From NCBI RefSeq assembly GCF_001887775.1, contig NZ_CP015519.1, positions 2,108,001-2,172,000 of the forward strand: a DNA stretch of 64,000 nt, in the 5' to 3' direction. Position 1 is the first letter of the stretch. Every line of letters starts with the position of its first letter. The position numbers and the translations under genes are program-made. Source of the stretch: Syntrophotalea acetylenivorans. GTDB taxonomy: Bacteria > Desulfobacterota > Desulfuromonadia > Desulfuromonadales > Syntrophotaleaceae. Positions 1-8,816 of the stretch are shown in pieces. Below the pieces are notes generated by a model. It had not been told where the DNA came from. It searched no databases and worked only from the letters and a program-made list of their open reading frames with translations.

Positions 1-1143
1 AATCCAAAGCCAGAAATAGCAAAGGGAGTATCCGGTTGGCTGCCCTGGTTCTGGGAGGATGGTCTTTACCTCCTCGGCTGGCAGGAAGAGGTTGAAACTG
101 GTCGACGTTTTGGCTTGGAAATCGAGATGATCGCCTTGCTTTCCCGCTTGATTACAAGTCTGCCCGAACCTTCATCTGGAGAAATCTACGCCTTGATCGA
201 TGGGCAGGGACGCATCGTTCATCGCACCGGTGCGGGCGAACTTTCCGCCGACACGCCCCCCTTTGTCACTTTGCCCGTCGGCTCCCATCTGCCCCATTGG
301 CAACTGCGCATCTATGCTTTGAATGGTCTTGACCCTGCCGGCGACCGTGGACTGTTGGTCCTTTCTACCCTGCTGGTCGGTTGTTTTATGGCCGCTATGT
401 TATTCGGCGGCTCTCTGCTGTTGTGGCAAGCCTACCGCCACATGCGTGACGCCCGGCGCAAAACCTCCTTCGTCTCCAATGTTTCTCACGAATTGAAAAC
501 CCCCCTGACGACCATTCGTATGTATGCCGAACTGCTTGATGAAGGCCGCATTGAAGAGACGGAAAAGCGAAGCCGTTATCTACAGGTCATTGTTTCCGAA
601 AGTCAGCGCCTGACCCGTCTGGTCAACAATGTTCTCGACTTCAGTCGTCTGGAACAAAAACGCAAACATTATCATCTGACCCCCCTGCTTCTCGTCGAAG
701 TGCTCGGGCAGGTTCTTGATGGTCAAGCCGAGCGCTTACGTCAGGCAGGTCTGGAACTTACCTACCACAAGCCGGTCCGGCCGCTGACTGTTAAGGCCGA
801 TCGCGATGCCCTGGAACAAATCTTCCTCAATTTGATCGACAACGCGATCAAATATGCCGCAAAAGGGGGCGAACTGGTTGTCGAACTTCAACAGAATGAA
901 AAGACCGCCGAAGCTCTGTTCATGGATTCCGGTCCCGGCATCCCAACATCCCAGCAGAAACGCATTTTTCAACAATTCGAGCGCGTCAACAACAACTTGA
1001 CCTGCAACCAACCGGGCTGCGGCCTCGGTCTTAGTATTGCCCGAAGATTGCTACAAGATATGCAAGGATCGCTTCACTACCGTCAGAGAGATGGTGGCGG
1101 TGCCTGCTTCATCGTACAACTGCCATTGATCAAGGAAGGCTAA
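1..1143 (+). CDS. Sensor histidine kinase, 5' end cut by window edge
   Basis: The reading frame is open from base 1, so the true start lies upstream and the 380 visible residues are the C-terminal part of a membrane sensor kinase. A sensory segment is followed by one hydrophobic transmembrane helix (around nt 349-426), then a HisKA domain with the phospho-acceptor H-box SNVSHELKTP (His codon at nt 487-489), and a HATPase_c domain with N-box NLIDNAIKYA, G1 DSGPGIP and G2 GCGLGLSIA. It sits 21 nt upstream of a response regulator and is almost certainly its cognate kinase. The stimulus cannot be told from what is visible. Confidence 0.93.
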   Translation, partial: NPKPEIAKGVSGWLPWFWEDGLYLLGWQEEVETGRRFGLEIEMIALLSRLITSLPEPSSGEIYALIDGQGRIVHRTGAGELSADTPPFVTLPVGSHLPHWQLRIYALNGLDPAGDRGLLVLSTLLVGCFMAAMLFGGSLLLWQAYRHMRDARRKTSFVSNVSHELKTPLTTIRMYAELLDEGRIEETEKRSRYLQVIVSESQRLTRLVNNVLDFSRLEQKRKHYHLTPLLLVEVLGQVLDGQAERLRQAGLELTYHKPVRPLTVKADRDALEQIFLNLIDNAIKYAAKGGELVVELQQNEKTAEALFMDSGPGIPTSQQKRIFQQFERVNNNLTCNQPGCGLGLSIARRLLQDMQGSLHYRQRDGGGACFIVQLPLIKEG

Positions 1144-1164
1144 AGAAATTGAAAGGAAGGGATC

Positions 1165-1866
1165 ATGGAACGAACCCGCATTCTGGTAGCGGAAGACGAT
1201 CTGCATATTCGCGAGGGACTCATTGATATACTCGAGGGGGAAGGCTATCAGGTGCTGGCCGCGGCAGACGGTGACGCCGCCCTGTCGCTCAGTGAAACCC
1301 ATAACTTTGATCTGGCGCTGCTCGACATCATGATGCCGGGACGCAACGGGTACGATGTCTGCCGGGAGCTGCGCCTTCAGCATCCCCACCTGGCCATCAT
1401 CATGCTTACTGCCAAAGGAGAAGAGATTGACAAGGTGCTCGGCCTGGAGCTGGGCGCCGACGACTATATCACCAAGCCCTTTGGCGTCCATGAACTACGA
1501 GCCCGCATCGCGGCCGTGCTCCGACGCAGTCAGCGCACAATTCAAGAAAACGAAGCGGTTTTGCCCTCAACTCTGGTTATGGGGTCGGCCACCATCGACC
1601 GCAAGACCTATCGTGGAAACCTTAAGGAACGTACCTTTAAACTCACTGCCCGGGAAATGAAACTCCTCGAAGCCTTCTACCGCCACCCCGACGAAGCCCT
1701 GCAACGCCACACCCTGCTCAATCTGGCCTGGGGCATCGACTATCAGGGCACCACCCGCACCCTCGACCAGCATATCGCCCAACTGCGAAAAAAAATTGAA
1801 ACTGACCCGTCCACCCCGCAGGTCATCACCACCGTGCATGGTATCGGTTATCGCTATGTGCCGTAA
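1165..1866 (+). CDS. OmpR/PhoB-family response regulator
   Basis: A 233-aa DNA-binding response regulator. The N-terminal receiver has the acidic pair E10/D11/D12, phospho-acceptor D54 in LLDIMMPG, T82 and K104 (TKPFG). The C-terminal half is a winged-helix Trans_reg_C domain ending in the typical IxTVHGIGYRYVP. An AAGGAAGGG ribosome site precedes the ATG. It pairs with the kinase immediately upstream, so phosphorylation by that kinase should control its DNA binding. The target genes are not evident; the gene downstream is on the other strand. Confidence 0.95.
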   Translation: MERTRILVAEDDLHIREGLIDILEGEGYQVLAAADGDAALSLSETHNFDLALLDIMMPGRNGYDVCRELRLQHPHLAIIMLTAKGEEIDKVLGLELGADDYITKPFGVHELRARIAAVLRRSQRTIQENEAVLPSTLVMGSATIDRKTYRGNLKERTFKLTAREMKLLEAFYRHPDEALQRHTLLNLAWGIDYQGTTRTLDQHIAQLRKKIETDPSTPQVITTVHGIGYRYVP

Positions 1867-1972
1867 GGTAAAGCTAGTGATGGGTGGTCAGTAAAACCTT
1901 TTCCCCCTGTGTCGCAGCAGGAGCGAAGTGGATGGTACCCGAAGGGCAAGCAGCGAACTTGAATTAGTTTGA

Positions 1973-2078
1973 GGGTTTTAAACCCAGCAGCCCTTTGGAC
2001 CACTATTGTCAAAAGAAACAAACCGACCGTTTCAGCAATCACCTTTCGGAAGAGGGGCCGCTCAAAGAAATTGCTACA
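1973..2078 (+). repeat. Diverged repeat family B, copy 1
   Basis: This stretch aligns over about 100 bases, by eye at roughly two-thirds identity, with 51253-51355. Shared blocks include TTTTAAACC, CAGCCC, CGGAAGA and AAGAAATT in the same order and spacing. Both copies lie directly downstream of genes in otherwise empty intergenic DNA. No coding potential or element boundary is evident. Confidence 0.5.
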
Positions 2079-2261
2079 CCTTTAAGATAGCCAGCCGTTT
2101 TTAGCCTTCTCCTTGCCTGCGGGAACGCATGCTCCACGCAGTGGGAAGGCACTTTTTGCTTCCTTTTTGTTGCCGCCTGGACAAAAAGGAAGGCGTCTGG
2201 CGGGACGCGACCCGCCGGTGTTAATCAAGCCATTTTTTGCAAAACCTTTAAGAAAACAAAA

Positions 2262-2460
2262 CTTAGCCGGTCCCGCCCGGCCGGGCGTATTACTTTTCTT
2301 TCGTCGGTACAAAGAAAAGTAATCAAAAGAAAACGGCCCCATCGTTTGCCCGCCTATGGCGGGTTCCCTCAGGGGTTAAAAACCGTAAATCGTGAGGCGT
2401 AAAGCTTAATTCTTAAAACCCGATGCCGCTACCACCCCTGTGACACAGCCGGAGCGAAAG
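2262..2460 (-). repeat. Dispersed palindromic repeat family A, copy 1 (inverted)
   Basis: The reverse complement matches the copies near 14.8 and 17.9 kb. Common parts are the block around GGTTTTTAACCCCTGAG, a GGGGCCG stretch, the 33-nt palindrome at 2290-2322 (arms TTACTTTTCTTT / AAAGAAAAGTAA) and a CGCCCGGCCGGGCGG block. Copy 1 lacks the roughly 90-bp internal module present in the other two. Relative to its flanks the nine-base palindrome loop is inverted compared with copies 2 and 3. Confidence 0.8.
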
Positions 2461-2466
2461 ATATTG

Positions 2467-3213
2467 TCATCCCTTCATCTTCTTCCCCACCGCCGCCAGA
2501 TAGATGACAAACGCCTCTTCCGGATCAAGACACAACAAGGTGTTTATTTCATCGTCATCGAACGCCGCCACCGCGCAGACTCCGGCATCAATGGCCTCAG
2601 CAGCCAGGTACAGGTTCTGGCAAACATGACCGGCATCGAGATGCAAATAACGATAGCCCCGTTCCTGGTAGCGCCAGGTCATCCGATAGGGCACCGCGAT
2701 CCAGACAAAGGTCACCGCGCTTCTCATAATAAACCGCTGACCAAAACAGGCCGCGGCCAAACGACCGGCAATATTGCTGAGGGTTGAAATCAATTCCAAC
2801 TGGTGATCCAGTGCCAGATACCGATAAAGCCCTGACTCCAAACCCTCAACCCGGTTAACCAGAAGGATAGTCTCTAAAGCGTGACGAGCACCAGCCGAAG
2901 GTACCGTACGCAAGGTCATCTGCTGGTCGTAAGCCACTTTGACCCCTTGAGTGCACCACAACAGGTGTGATAACTCTTCCAGAGCCAGTGGTTTTTCGGC
3001 GTATTCCCTCAGGCTGCTGCGCTGGGTGATAAGCAGGCGTATATCAACCGGTTCGATGGCCAGGCTCCCGGGATGGGGCAGCTCAATCTTTGGGTTAACA
3101 GGCTCGGCGGGCCAACTGAGGGGCGGCTGGGGCAAATGCATCTGCTGGTCACTGACGCCCATATTTTTGTGCTTGGTCTTTTCCATGAAGTCACGGCCGC
3201 TGTTTTTTTCCAC
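2467..3213 (-). CDS. SagB-family FMN oxidoreductase (nitroreductase fold)
   Basis: A 248-aa protein of the nitroreductase superfamily, SagB/ThcOx-like branch. Evidence: RRSSLREYAEKPLALEELSHL-type N-terminal arginine/serine motif after a proline-rich leader, the central RTVPSAGARHALE segment, GLYRY, and a C-terminal DAGHVCQNLYLAAEAI helix followed by a glycine-rich end. SagB members are flavin oxidases that mature peptide azolines, but many stand-alone homologues have unknown substrates. No YcaO/SagD or precursor peptide gene is nearby, so an azole-forming role is not supported. The GTG start is chosen because an AGGAGG lies five bases upstream. Confidence 0.8.
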   Translation of the reverse strand: MEKNSGRDFMEKTKHKNMGVSDQQMHLPQPPLSWPAEPVNPKIELPHPGSLAIEPVDIRLLITQRSSLREYAEKPLALEELSHLLWCTQGVKVAYDQQMTLRTVPSAGARHALETILLVNRVEGLESGLYRYLALDHQLELISTLSNIAGRLAAACFGQRFIMRSAVTFVWIAVPYRMTWRYQERGYRYLHLDAGHVCQNLYLAAEAIDAGVCAVAAFDDDEINTLLCLDPEEAFVIYLAAVGKKMKG

Positions 3214-3293
3214 AATTGCCTCCTGTTTTCCAGCTAGAACAATCTAACGTTTTATCCATTATAGAAACTCCTGTGGATCTCGGCAAAGGACAC

Positions 3294-3327
3294 TTGTCGA
3301 ATAGCTGACGCCTGCTAGAATTAGCAG
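3294..3327 (+). promoter_or_regulatory. Candidate promoter with overlapping palindrome
   Basis: TTGTCG (3294-3299) and TAGAAT (3316-3321) are spaced 16 bases apart, a plausible sigma70 promoter for the 88-aa gene downstream. The -10 box lies inside a perfect inverted repeat CCTGCTA-GAAT-TAGCAGG (3311-3328... arms of seven bases), which could be a repressor operator. Inference from sequence only. Confidence 0.35.
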
Positions 3328-3444
3328 GTAACAATCACAGGGAGTTTTGTGACTTGGGGAACAACTCATGGCATTTTAAGACAAACAGTCCAAGCTGCCT
3401 GATTCGATCAGTTCCAATAACCCACCAGCCTAAAGGAGCATATC

Positions 3445-3711
3445 ATGGCCCAAGATTCTCACATCATTATGGGGATTCATGTCGATGACCGGATCAAAAA
3501 AGCATCGGATATCCAGGAACAGCTCACCGCCTACGGCTGTAATATCAAAACCCGCATCGGATTGCATGAGGTGACCGGCAGTTTCTGCGCCGGCTATGGG
3601 CTGATTCTGTTGGAGCTGGTAGGAGGGAAAAAAGCTGCCGACGAACTGGCTGGCAAACTCAATGCCCTTGAAGGCGTGGAGGTTAAACTGATGACTTTCG
3701 ACCACGCTTAG
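3445..3711 (+). CDS. Small ferredoxin-fold (ACT/NikR-C/TM1266-like) protein
   Basis: An 88-aa soluble protein with alternating strands and helices: HIIMGIHVDDR, a helix with KKASDIQEQL, TRIGLHEV, GYGLILLELVGG and a final GVEVKLMTFDH. The pattern resembles the TM1266/ACT-like regulators often seen beside iron-only hydrogenase genes and the C-terminal domain of NikR, but I cannot prove membership. A strong AAAGGAG site precedes the ATG, and a very strong terminator follows, so it is a monocistronic gene. No hydrogenase gene is in the window. Its ligand is unknown. Confidence 0.6.
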   Translation: MAQDSHIIMGIHVDDRIKKASDIQEQLTAYGCNIKTRIGLHEVTGSFCAGYGLILLELVGGKKAADELAGKLNALEGVEVKLMTFDHA

Positions 3712-3750
3712 GGTTTTTAAGCCAACGGTCGGCATTGAGCCTATGCCCAA

Positions 3751-3792
3751 CAACCAGAAAGGCCCCCGAAATATCGGGGGCCTTTCTGGTTG
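3751..3792. terminator. Strong bidirectional terminator
   Basis: Perfect 19-bp stem (3751-3769 with 3774-3792) and a four-base loop, AA-rich on one side and T-containing on the other. It separates the 88-aa gene from the convergent membrane-protein gene. Confidence 0.85.
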
Positions 3793-3810
3793 TTCTGATC
3801 GACAAACTTG

Positions 3811-4236
3811 TTATTGTTTTTTCGGCACCTTGCCGTACACCAGAGACCAGTGCCGCAAGGAGCGCGGCATATGACTGCCAATCGCACCGACCACTAAGGC
3901 AATCCACAAAAGTTCTACGCAAAAGGCTGGCCACAAGTGCAACAGGACAATCGGCAGCATATGACTGAAAGCCATCAAGCCCCGTCCCTCATGCGGCCAA
4001 CGCAAGCTGTGGTGGAGCTCTGTGCCAACAAGACCAAGCCCTGTAATTACCACTAACCAGGCATAGCAATGAACCGCGGGCAAAGGCGCCTGAAATGTTG
4101 CGCCACCAAGAAGAACCCCGATCACGCCGATATGGCCGGTACGCAACAGAATATCGAGCGCCCGCGACCAACCAGGACGTTTAGCCTGGGGTGAACCGAC
4201 TTTCTCTTCAACGGTCATGTTCTTCATCTTTCTCAC
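3811..4236 (-). CDS. Small integral membrane protein, unknown function
   Basis: A 141-aa protein with a charged N-terminus and three to four hydrophobic helices (about residues 30-48, 58-75, 85-104 and 106-122), ending in a basic tail. Histidines occur near the membrane segments (RTGHIG, VHCYAW, ELHHSLRW, SHMLP), a pattern that could mean haem or metal binding but is not diagnostic. Start is uncertain: GTG at 4236, or ATG codons at 4227 and 4218 are possible. I do not recognise the family. Transcription converges with the 88-aa gene. Confidence 0.65.
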   Translation of the reverse strand: MRKMKNMTVEEKVGSPQAKRPGWSRALDILLRTGHIGVIGVLLGGATFQAPLPAVHCYAWLVVITGLGLVGTELHHSLRWPHEGRGLMAFSHMLPIVLLHLWPAFCVELLWIALVVGAIGSHMPRSLRHWSLVYGKVPKKQ

Positions 4237-4281
4237 CCAAAAACTTGGCGGTAATATTACTCATAATCTGGCAGCTTTATT

Positions 4282-4333
4282 GGTAAAACAAGCCCCTGCT
4301 TCGCCTAAGAACGGAGCAGGGGCTTGTTTTACC
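4282..4333. terminator. Perfect 19-bp hairpin, probable terminator
   Basis: Arms 4282-4300 and 4315-4333 are exact complements around a 14-base loop. It lies between two minus-strand genes, downstream of the acetaldehyde dehydrogenase, and probably ends that transcript. Confidence 0.75.
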
Positions 4334-4349
4334 AAAGGACCAAGAAACG

Positions 4350-4380
4350 AGTGGGACTTTTCACAAGGAAAAGTCCCACT
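4350..4380. terminator. 12-bp hairpin, probable terminator
   Basis: Arms 4350-4361 and 4369-4380 (AGTGGGACTTTT and its complement), loop of seven bases, flanked by short T and A runs on either side. A second stop signal in tandem downstream of the acetaldehyde dehydrogenase gene. Confidence 0.7.
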
Positions 4381-4451
4381 TTTCAACCGTTCTTAAATCT
4401 AGAATCAACGCCCCCTCTCGGGGAGATTGATCCGATCAGCATGTTTCGATA

Positions 4452-5801
4452 TTACTCGTCGCGCTCGTAGTCAACGATACGTGCTGCAACGGTCTTGATG
4501 CTGAGCAGGTCGGAGTAGTTGATGTTGTTGCCCAGGTAGTTGTTGCCATCGGTACCGCAACCGAGGGTCAGTGAAGGCGGCAGCTTGTTGTAGATGAGAC
4601 CAACGGAGCCGTGTACCGCAGGCTGGTTGAGGAGCAGACGGTTAGCCGGGATTTCCATGGCGAACTTGTCGAGAATTTCCTCGTCCTGAGCGTGGACAAC
4701 GGCGGTGTGACCGGCGCCGCCCCACAGAAGCTGCTTTTTAGCTTCGTCGATAGCGGTGTCGGTGTCCTTGAAGCAGATGTAGCCGAGAACCGGGGAGAGC
4801 TTCTCATGGCTGAACCAGTCTTCCTCACCGATGCAGGTCAGGGGCACCAGCAGCAGCTTGGCGTCTTCGGGAATCTCGATACCGGCCAGCTTGGCAATGG
4901 CCTGGGGAGACTTACCGACGATCTGCATAGCAGGAACGCCGCGTTCCTTGTCGAACATGACGGCTTCGAGCTGGGCTTTTTCTTCCGGCTTAACCAGGTA
5001 GGCGCCGCGCTCGATCAGAAGCTTAACGGCTTCGTCGCAGGTGGCCTGGTCGTCGAAGATCATCGACTGGTCGGAGGAGCAGATGGTGCCGTTGTCGAAG
5101 GTCTTGGAAGCGATAACGTTGTTAACCGCAACGCTGAGGTTAGCGGATTTGGAGACGAAAACCGGGGTGTTACCGGCGCCGACGCCGATGGCGGGGTGGC
5201 CGGAGCTGTAAGCAGACTTAACCATAGCGTTACCGCCGGTGGCAAGAATCAGGTTTACGTCGGGATGGTTGAACAGCATGCCGGTAGCTTCGATGGAAGG
5301 AGTATCGATCCACTGAATGCAGTTTGCAGGAGCGCCGGCGGCAACAGCTGCGTCGCGCATGAGCTCAGCAGCTTTAACGCTGCACTTTTGAGCGCGGGGA
5401 TGACAAGCGAAAATGATGGTGTTACGAGTCTTCATGGCGATCAAAGACTTGAACATGACGGTAGAGGTCGGGTTGGTGGTCGGAGTAGCGGCCGCCAGTA
5501 CACCGAAAGGCTCGGCAACATACTTGACGCCTTCTTTTTCCTCGATAACGCCAACGGACTTCTTGTCTTTGAAGTACTCGTAAACGATGTGAGCGCCGAG
5601 GTGGTTCTTGATGGCTTTGTGATCAGCCCGGCCGATGCCGGTTTCTTCAACGGCCATTTCGCCGAGCATGACTTCGTTAGCTACGCTGACCTCATCCATA
5701 GCCGCGGTAATCTTGTCGACCTGCTCCTGGGTGAAGGTCTTGAACTCGTCAGCAGCCGCCCGAGCATTGGCCACCAATTGATCGATCATTGCCTGTGCCA
5801 T
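4452..5801 (-). CDS. CoA-acylating acetaldehyde dehydrogenase
   Basis: A 449-aa NAD-dependent aldehyde dehydrogenase of the acylating type, the same family as the N-terminal half of AdhE. It interconverts acetaldehyde plus CoA and acetyl-CoA. Seen: EPFGVLAAATPTTNPTST near residue 97, the glycine-rich NAD region LILATGGNAMVKSAY, GVGAGNTPVFV, and the catalytic cysteine C241 in FDNGTICSSDQS. An AGGAGG-type site lies just before the ATG. Codon choice is strikingly uniform, suggesting high expression. In ethanol-oxidising or fermenting Desulfuromonadales such an enzyme links ethanol and acetyl-CoA; no alcohol dehydrogenase is adjacent here. It appears monocistronic with tandem terminators. Confidence 0.92.
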   Translation of the reverse strand: MAQAMIDQLVANARAAADEFKTFTQEQVDKITAAMDEVSVANEVMLGEMAVEETGIGRADHKAIKNHLGAHIVYEYFKDKKSVGVIEEKEGVKYVAEPFGVLAAATPTTNPTSTVMFKSLIAMKTRNTIIFACHPRAQKCSVKAAELMRDAAVAAGAPANCIQWIDTPSIEATGMLFNHPDVNLILATGGNAMVKSAYSSGHPAIGVGAGNTPVFVSKSANLSVAVNNVIASKTFDNGTICSSDQSMIFDDQATCDEAVKLLIERGAYLVKPEEKAQLEAVMFDKERGVPAMQIVGKSPQAIAKLAGIEIPEDAKLLLVPLTCIGEEDWFSHEKLSPVLGYICFKDTDTAIDEAKKQLLWGGAGHTAVVHAQDEEILDKFAMEIPANRLLLNQPAVHGSVGLIYNKLPPSLTLGCGTDGNNYLGNNINYSDLLSIKTVAARIVDYERDE

Positions 5802-6425
5802 ACCTAATTCCTCCTAGTTCTTGTGTTGTTGAAGCTTTGCGCTTAACCCGATTGCCAAAAAGTGCCTACGAGATAGAGCAACAATTAAAAAAAAGAGACA
5901 GGGGAGCATGCACGTCTTGCGTCCTTACGGCCGCAGATGCAATATCCTCCGACTCCTTTCCAAATACGGGAGGCGCCACCGTTTCCAGTGAAACCCACAG
6001 CCCACCTCCCCATAGCGTCAAGCCTTAGGGAAGACAGGTCAGAGCCGAACCCGCCTGCTTGCCTTAAATGTGCTACAAACAATCACTACATTTAATGCTC
6101 GTTAGGCGATATTCCATAATTTGTACCACACACATTTATACCAAACCGACTTCTCTCGCGCAAGAAAAATAATTGTTATTCTCAGCCTTAAGCAGGCCTC
6201 TCCCTACACCTGCCGAGGCCTGCTTTTAGGCATTAAAACAGGGTTTTCTAATGCGTTTTTACTGCACGGATCAAACTCAGCACTAGCATCAAAATCACCG
6301 ACTATAAAAAAAGCGCGCCGGTCAGGAGGGAAAAACCGCGCGCGCAAAAAAATTCTTAGACTGATTTGTTAGTGATCTAGCTTTGATTTTAGTCTACCAC
6401 CGCCGACATCCTTTGCAAGAGACTT
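5802..6425. other. 624-bp intergenic region upstream of two divergent/unlinked genes
   Basis: No convincing gene. It holds the leader of the acetaldehyde dehydrogenase gene (minus strand) and a terminator-like hairpin for plus-strand transcription at 6191-6224 (10-bp stem AGCAGGCCTC / GAGGCCTGCT followed by TTTT). The hairpin has no obvious upstream plus-strand gene, so a short untranslated RNA from this gap is possible but unproven. A TAGGCAC/GGCA element on the minus strand near 5852-5868 only partly resembles a sigma54 site. Confidence 0.5.
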
Positions 6426-8762
6426 TCAAGGGCGTTTTGTCCAGTTGGGCAGCATAGGTTTATGCTCGACCTGAGCAACAGTCAGACGAATGATGAAACG
6501 GGCACCCAATTCCCCGTTCTGCACTTCGATATCACCATGGTGATGCTCGATGATTCGATGGACAATAGATAATCCCAGGCCTGTGCCATCCTGACGTGTG
6601 GTAAAAAAGGGATTGAAAATGTTCCTCATCACTGAGGGCTCAATTCCGCCGCCCGTATCCTCCACCTCCAAGGCTACCGCCGGTTCGCCACGAAGGTGCG
6701 CAGAATAGGCCCTGACGGTCAATGTGCCACCTGATGCCATGGCCTGACGCGCATTGCCAACCAGGTTCAGCATCACCTGACGTAACTTCTGTTCGTCTCC
6801 TTGAATCGGTGGTAAATTATCAAGAATTTCCTTCTGCAAAGAGATTTCCGCCCTCTGCAAGGCCTCCGCCTCCAAAACCAAAACCTCTTCAAGGATCTCG
6901 ACCAAATGGCAATCGACTAAACAGAGCATCTGCTTTTTGGAAAAGGCCAGAATATTGCCCAGCATCTCTTCCATGCGCCGCACTTCCCGAACAATGATCT
7001 GACTGTATTCTCCCGACTTGCTGTTCGCAGGCAACAACCCCGCCAGACGATTGGCGTAACCACCGACGGACACGAGAGGATTGCGCAGCTCATGAGTCAC
7101 CGAAGCGGCTGTCTCACCCAAAGCCGCCATTTTTTCCCCCTGAATCATCTGCTCCTGGGTTTCACCCAGATGGCGATGAGACTCTTCCAGGCGCTGCATT
7201 AACAAGCTGTTTTCCATCGCTTGAGCTGCCTGATTGGCAAACAGTTCAAGAAAACGCCGCCGCTCCGGCGCAATCTCTATGCTGCTGCCCGGAGAATCGA
7301 CAAGCAACACACCAAGCACTTTGCCGTGACCAATCAGGGGAGCGCAAGCACAATGCCCGACACTGAATAGTTTTTTCAAATCAGCAAAGGAAGGGGTCGT
7401 TTGTTCATAGTCTGAAACCAGCACGACCCTTTCCTGCAACACAGCCTGGACCAGAGGATGCTCACTTTGCTCCAGCGACAGACGTTGTTTGCACACCTGA
7501 CGGCAAAAGGGGTCCTGTCGTTGTACCGAACGTACCGCCTTGGTGACCCGTGGTTTATCCCAGGCGCCGAGCCCCTTGGACGACGGCAAAACAGCACTGG
7601 CTTCCGCGCGGCTGACCCCCAGCATCCCTTGCAGAAAACCGCTCCGTTCATTGACCAGAAAGAGCATGGCCCGCTCAAAACCGGCTCCATTTTCAACGGT
7701 GGCGGCCGATAGCACCAAATGCATCAGCTCATCAAGGTGCAGGGTACTGTGCATGGCCCGAGAAACACGGTAAAGTAGAGAAATATCCTGCAACTCCGTG
7801 GCTTTTTCCTGAGAAAGTTCCGCCAATTTTTCGACCGCCGCCAGGCGTTCCATGGCCTGGGCAATCTGTTCTGCAATAAGCACCAGCATACCTTGCGCAG
7901 CCTGATCGGTAGCCAAAGCCAGGGGGCTGGCATGAGCCTGTTCGACAATGGTGAACACCCCCCAGGTGTGCTGCTGAAACACCAGCGGAACCGATGCAGC
8001 AGCAGCCGGCAATAGCTCGCTATGCTCAACCGCCACACAGGACTGCTGCTTGAAAACAACCTTACCGTCGGCAACAACGCGCGCTGCAAGCTCTTCTTCG
8101 ATGGCCAGCAAGGGGGTTCGCAACCCCTGCCAGGCCTTAGGAATTCGAACCGTCCGCTCACCAAGCAGGGTATTGCCGTAGATCGGCCGCAAAACAACAC
8201 AAAACGCTTCCGCATGGCGCTCCACGATCCGACTGGCCGCCTGCAGAATCTCCTCCACCGTGCCAGCCTTATTCAGCGAGCGACCAAGGGCGGAAATCAG
8301 AGCCAACTGCGCCATGCGTCGCCGCTCACCTGCGGCAACCTGACGTCGCTGCAACAAACCGCTCACCTGCAGTGCGATTGTTTGACATAATTTTTCAAAA
8401 GAATGGGAGGATTGGAAATCGGAAGGGAGGGAAAGGTTCAGAACACCATGCAGCCGCAGGTGATCGAATAGAGGAACGGACAACTTTTGGTCTTGACGCA
8501 CCAAACAACGACTGGCCAGAGCCTCGGCCGGACCATCTTCGACTTTGCAGCAGCAGGGCCGAAAGAGATACGGACCGGAGGCCGTAAGCCGTTCAACAAA
8601 CTGCCGCGGCCGGTCGTCACAGAGTAACAGCTCGGACCCCTTAAGTCCGAACGTACTCACAAGCAGATGCAGTATATCCTTGCAGGCTCTCGAGAAGTCG
8701 GGTTCAGCCCTGTTGGCAATGCGCACCACATCACAGATAACGGCACAGCAATCAAGGCTCAT
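6426..8762 (-). CDS. Cytosolic GAF-domain sensor histidine kinase
   Basis: A 778-aa kinase with no transmembrane helix. Three GAF-like regions are visible at about residues 20-135, 160-300 and 340-515, joined by helices. They are followed by a HisKA domain with H557 in SVTHELRNPL and a HATPase_c domain (N-box NLVGNARQAM about 667-676, G1 DTGGGI, G2 GTGLGLSI). GAF domains usually sense small ligands, cyclic nucleotides or redox state; a cysteine cluster (RPCCCKVE near residue 70) might bind metal. No receiver domain or adjacent response regulator exists, so it is an orphan kinase. It is the last gene of a minus-strand run, 54 bases after dksA. Confidence 0.92.
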   Translation of the reverse strand: MSLDCCAVICDVVRIANRAEPDFSRACKDILHLLVSTFGLKGSELLLCDDRPRQFVERLTASGPYLFRPCCCKVEDGPAEALASRCLVRQDQKLSVPLFDHLRLHGVLNLSLPSDFQSSHSFEKLCQTIALQVSGLLQRRQVAAGERRRMAQLALISALGRSLNKAGTVEEILQAASRIVERHAEAFCVVLRPIYGNTLLGERTVRIPKAWQGLRTPLLAIEEELAARVVADGKVVFKQQSCVAVEHSELLPAAAASVPLVFQQHTWGVFTIVEQAHASPLALATDQAAQGMLVLIAEQIAQAMERLAAVEKLAELSQEKATELQDISLLYRVSRAMHSTLHLDELMHLVLSAATVENGAGFERAMLFLVNERSGFLQGMLGVSRAEASAVLPSSKGLGAWDKPRVTKAVRSVQRQDPFCRQVCKQRLSLEQSEHPLVQAVLQERVVLVSDYEQTTPSFADLKKLFSVGHCACAPLIGHGKVLGVLLVDSPGSSIEIAPERRRFLELFANQAAQAMENSLLMQRLEESHRHLGETQEQMIQGEKMAALGETAASVTHELRNPLVSVGGYANRLAGLLPANSKSGEYSQIIVREVRRMEEMLGNILAFSKKQMLCLVDCHLVEILEEVLVLEAEALQRAEISLQKEILDNLPPIQGDEQKLRQVMLNLVGNARQAMASGGTLTVRAYSAHLRGEPAVALEVEDTGGGIEPSVMRNIFNPFFTTRQDGTGLGLSIVHRIIEHHHGDIEVQNGELGARFIIRLTVAQVEHKPMLPNWTKRP

Positions 8763-8816
8763 AGCACCCTTCTTTAGTTGCCGAATACAAAGATCGACCT
8801 GGCAATAGCAGCCAGA

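Larger units (their letters stand above)
1867..2466. other. 600-bp intergenic region built of repeat fragments
   Basis: I see no credible gene here; short open frames follow repeat sequence. The stretch holds a fragment of a diverged repeat shared with 51.25 kb (from about 1973), a second internal inverted repeat (2159-2192, arms around CTTCCTTTTTGT and ACAAAAAGGAAG), and an inverted copy of the dispersed palindromic repeat found also at 14.8 and 17.9 kb. Bases 1905-1950 on the minus strand also resemble 17843-17882. Confidence 0.7.

Noticed and set aside
2082-2342. Open frames in the repeat region on both strands
   Set aside because: They follow the palindromic repeat and have no start signals.
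4611-5807. Long plus-strand reading frame opposite the acetaldehyde dehydrogenase gene
   Set aside because: It is an antisense shadow of a strongly biased gene; the minus strand has clear family motifs and ribosome site.
5850-5870. Possible sigma54 promoter for the acetaldehyde dehydrogenase gene
   Set aside because: GGCAC is followed by GGCA with spacing one base short and no GC at the -12 position.
6121-6372. 83-aa open frame in the gap
   Set aside because: No ribosome site, spans a terminator-like hairpin and has atypical composition.
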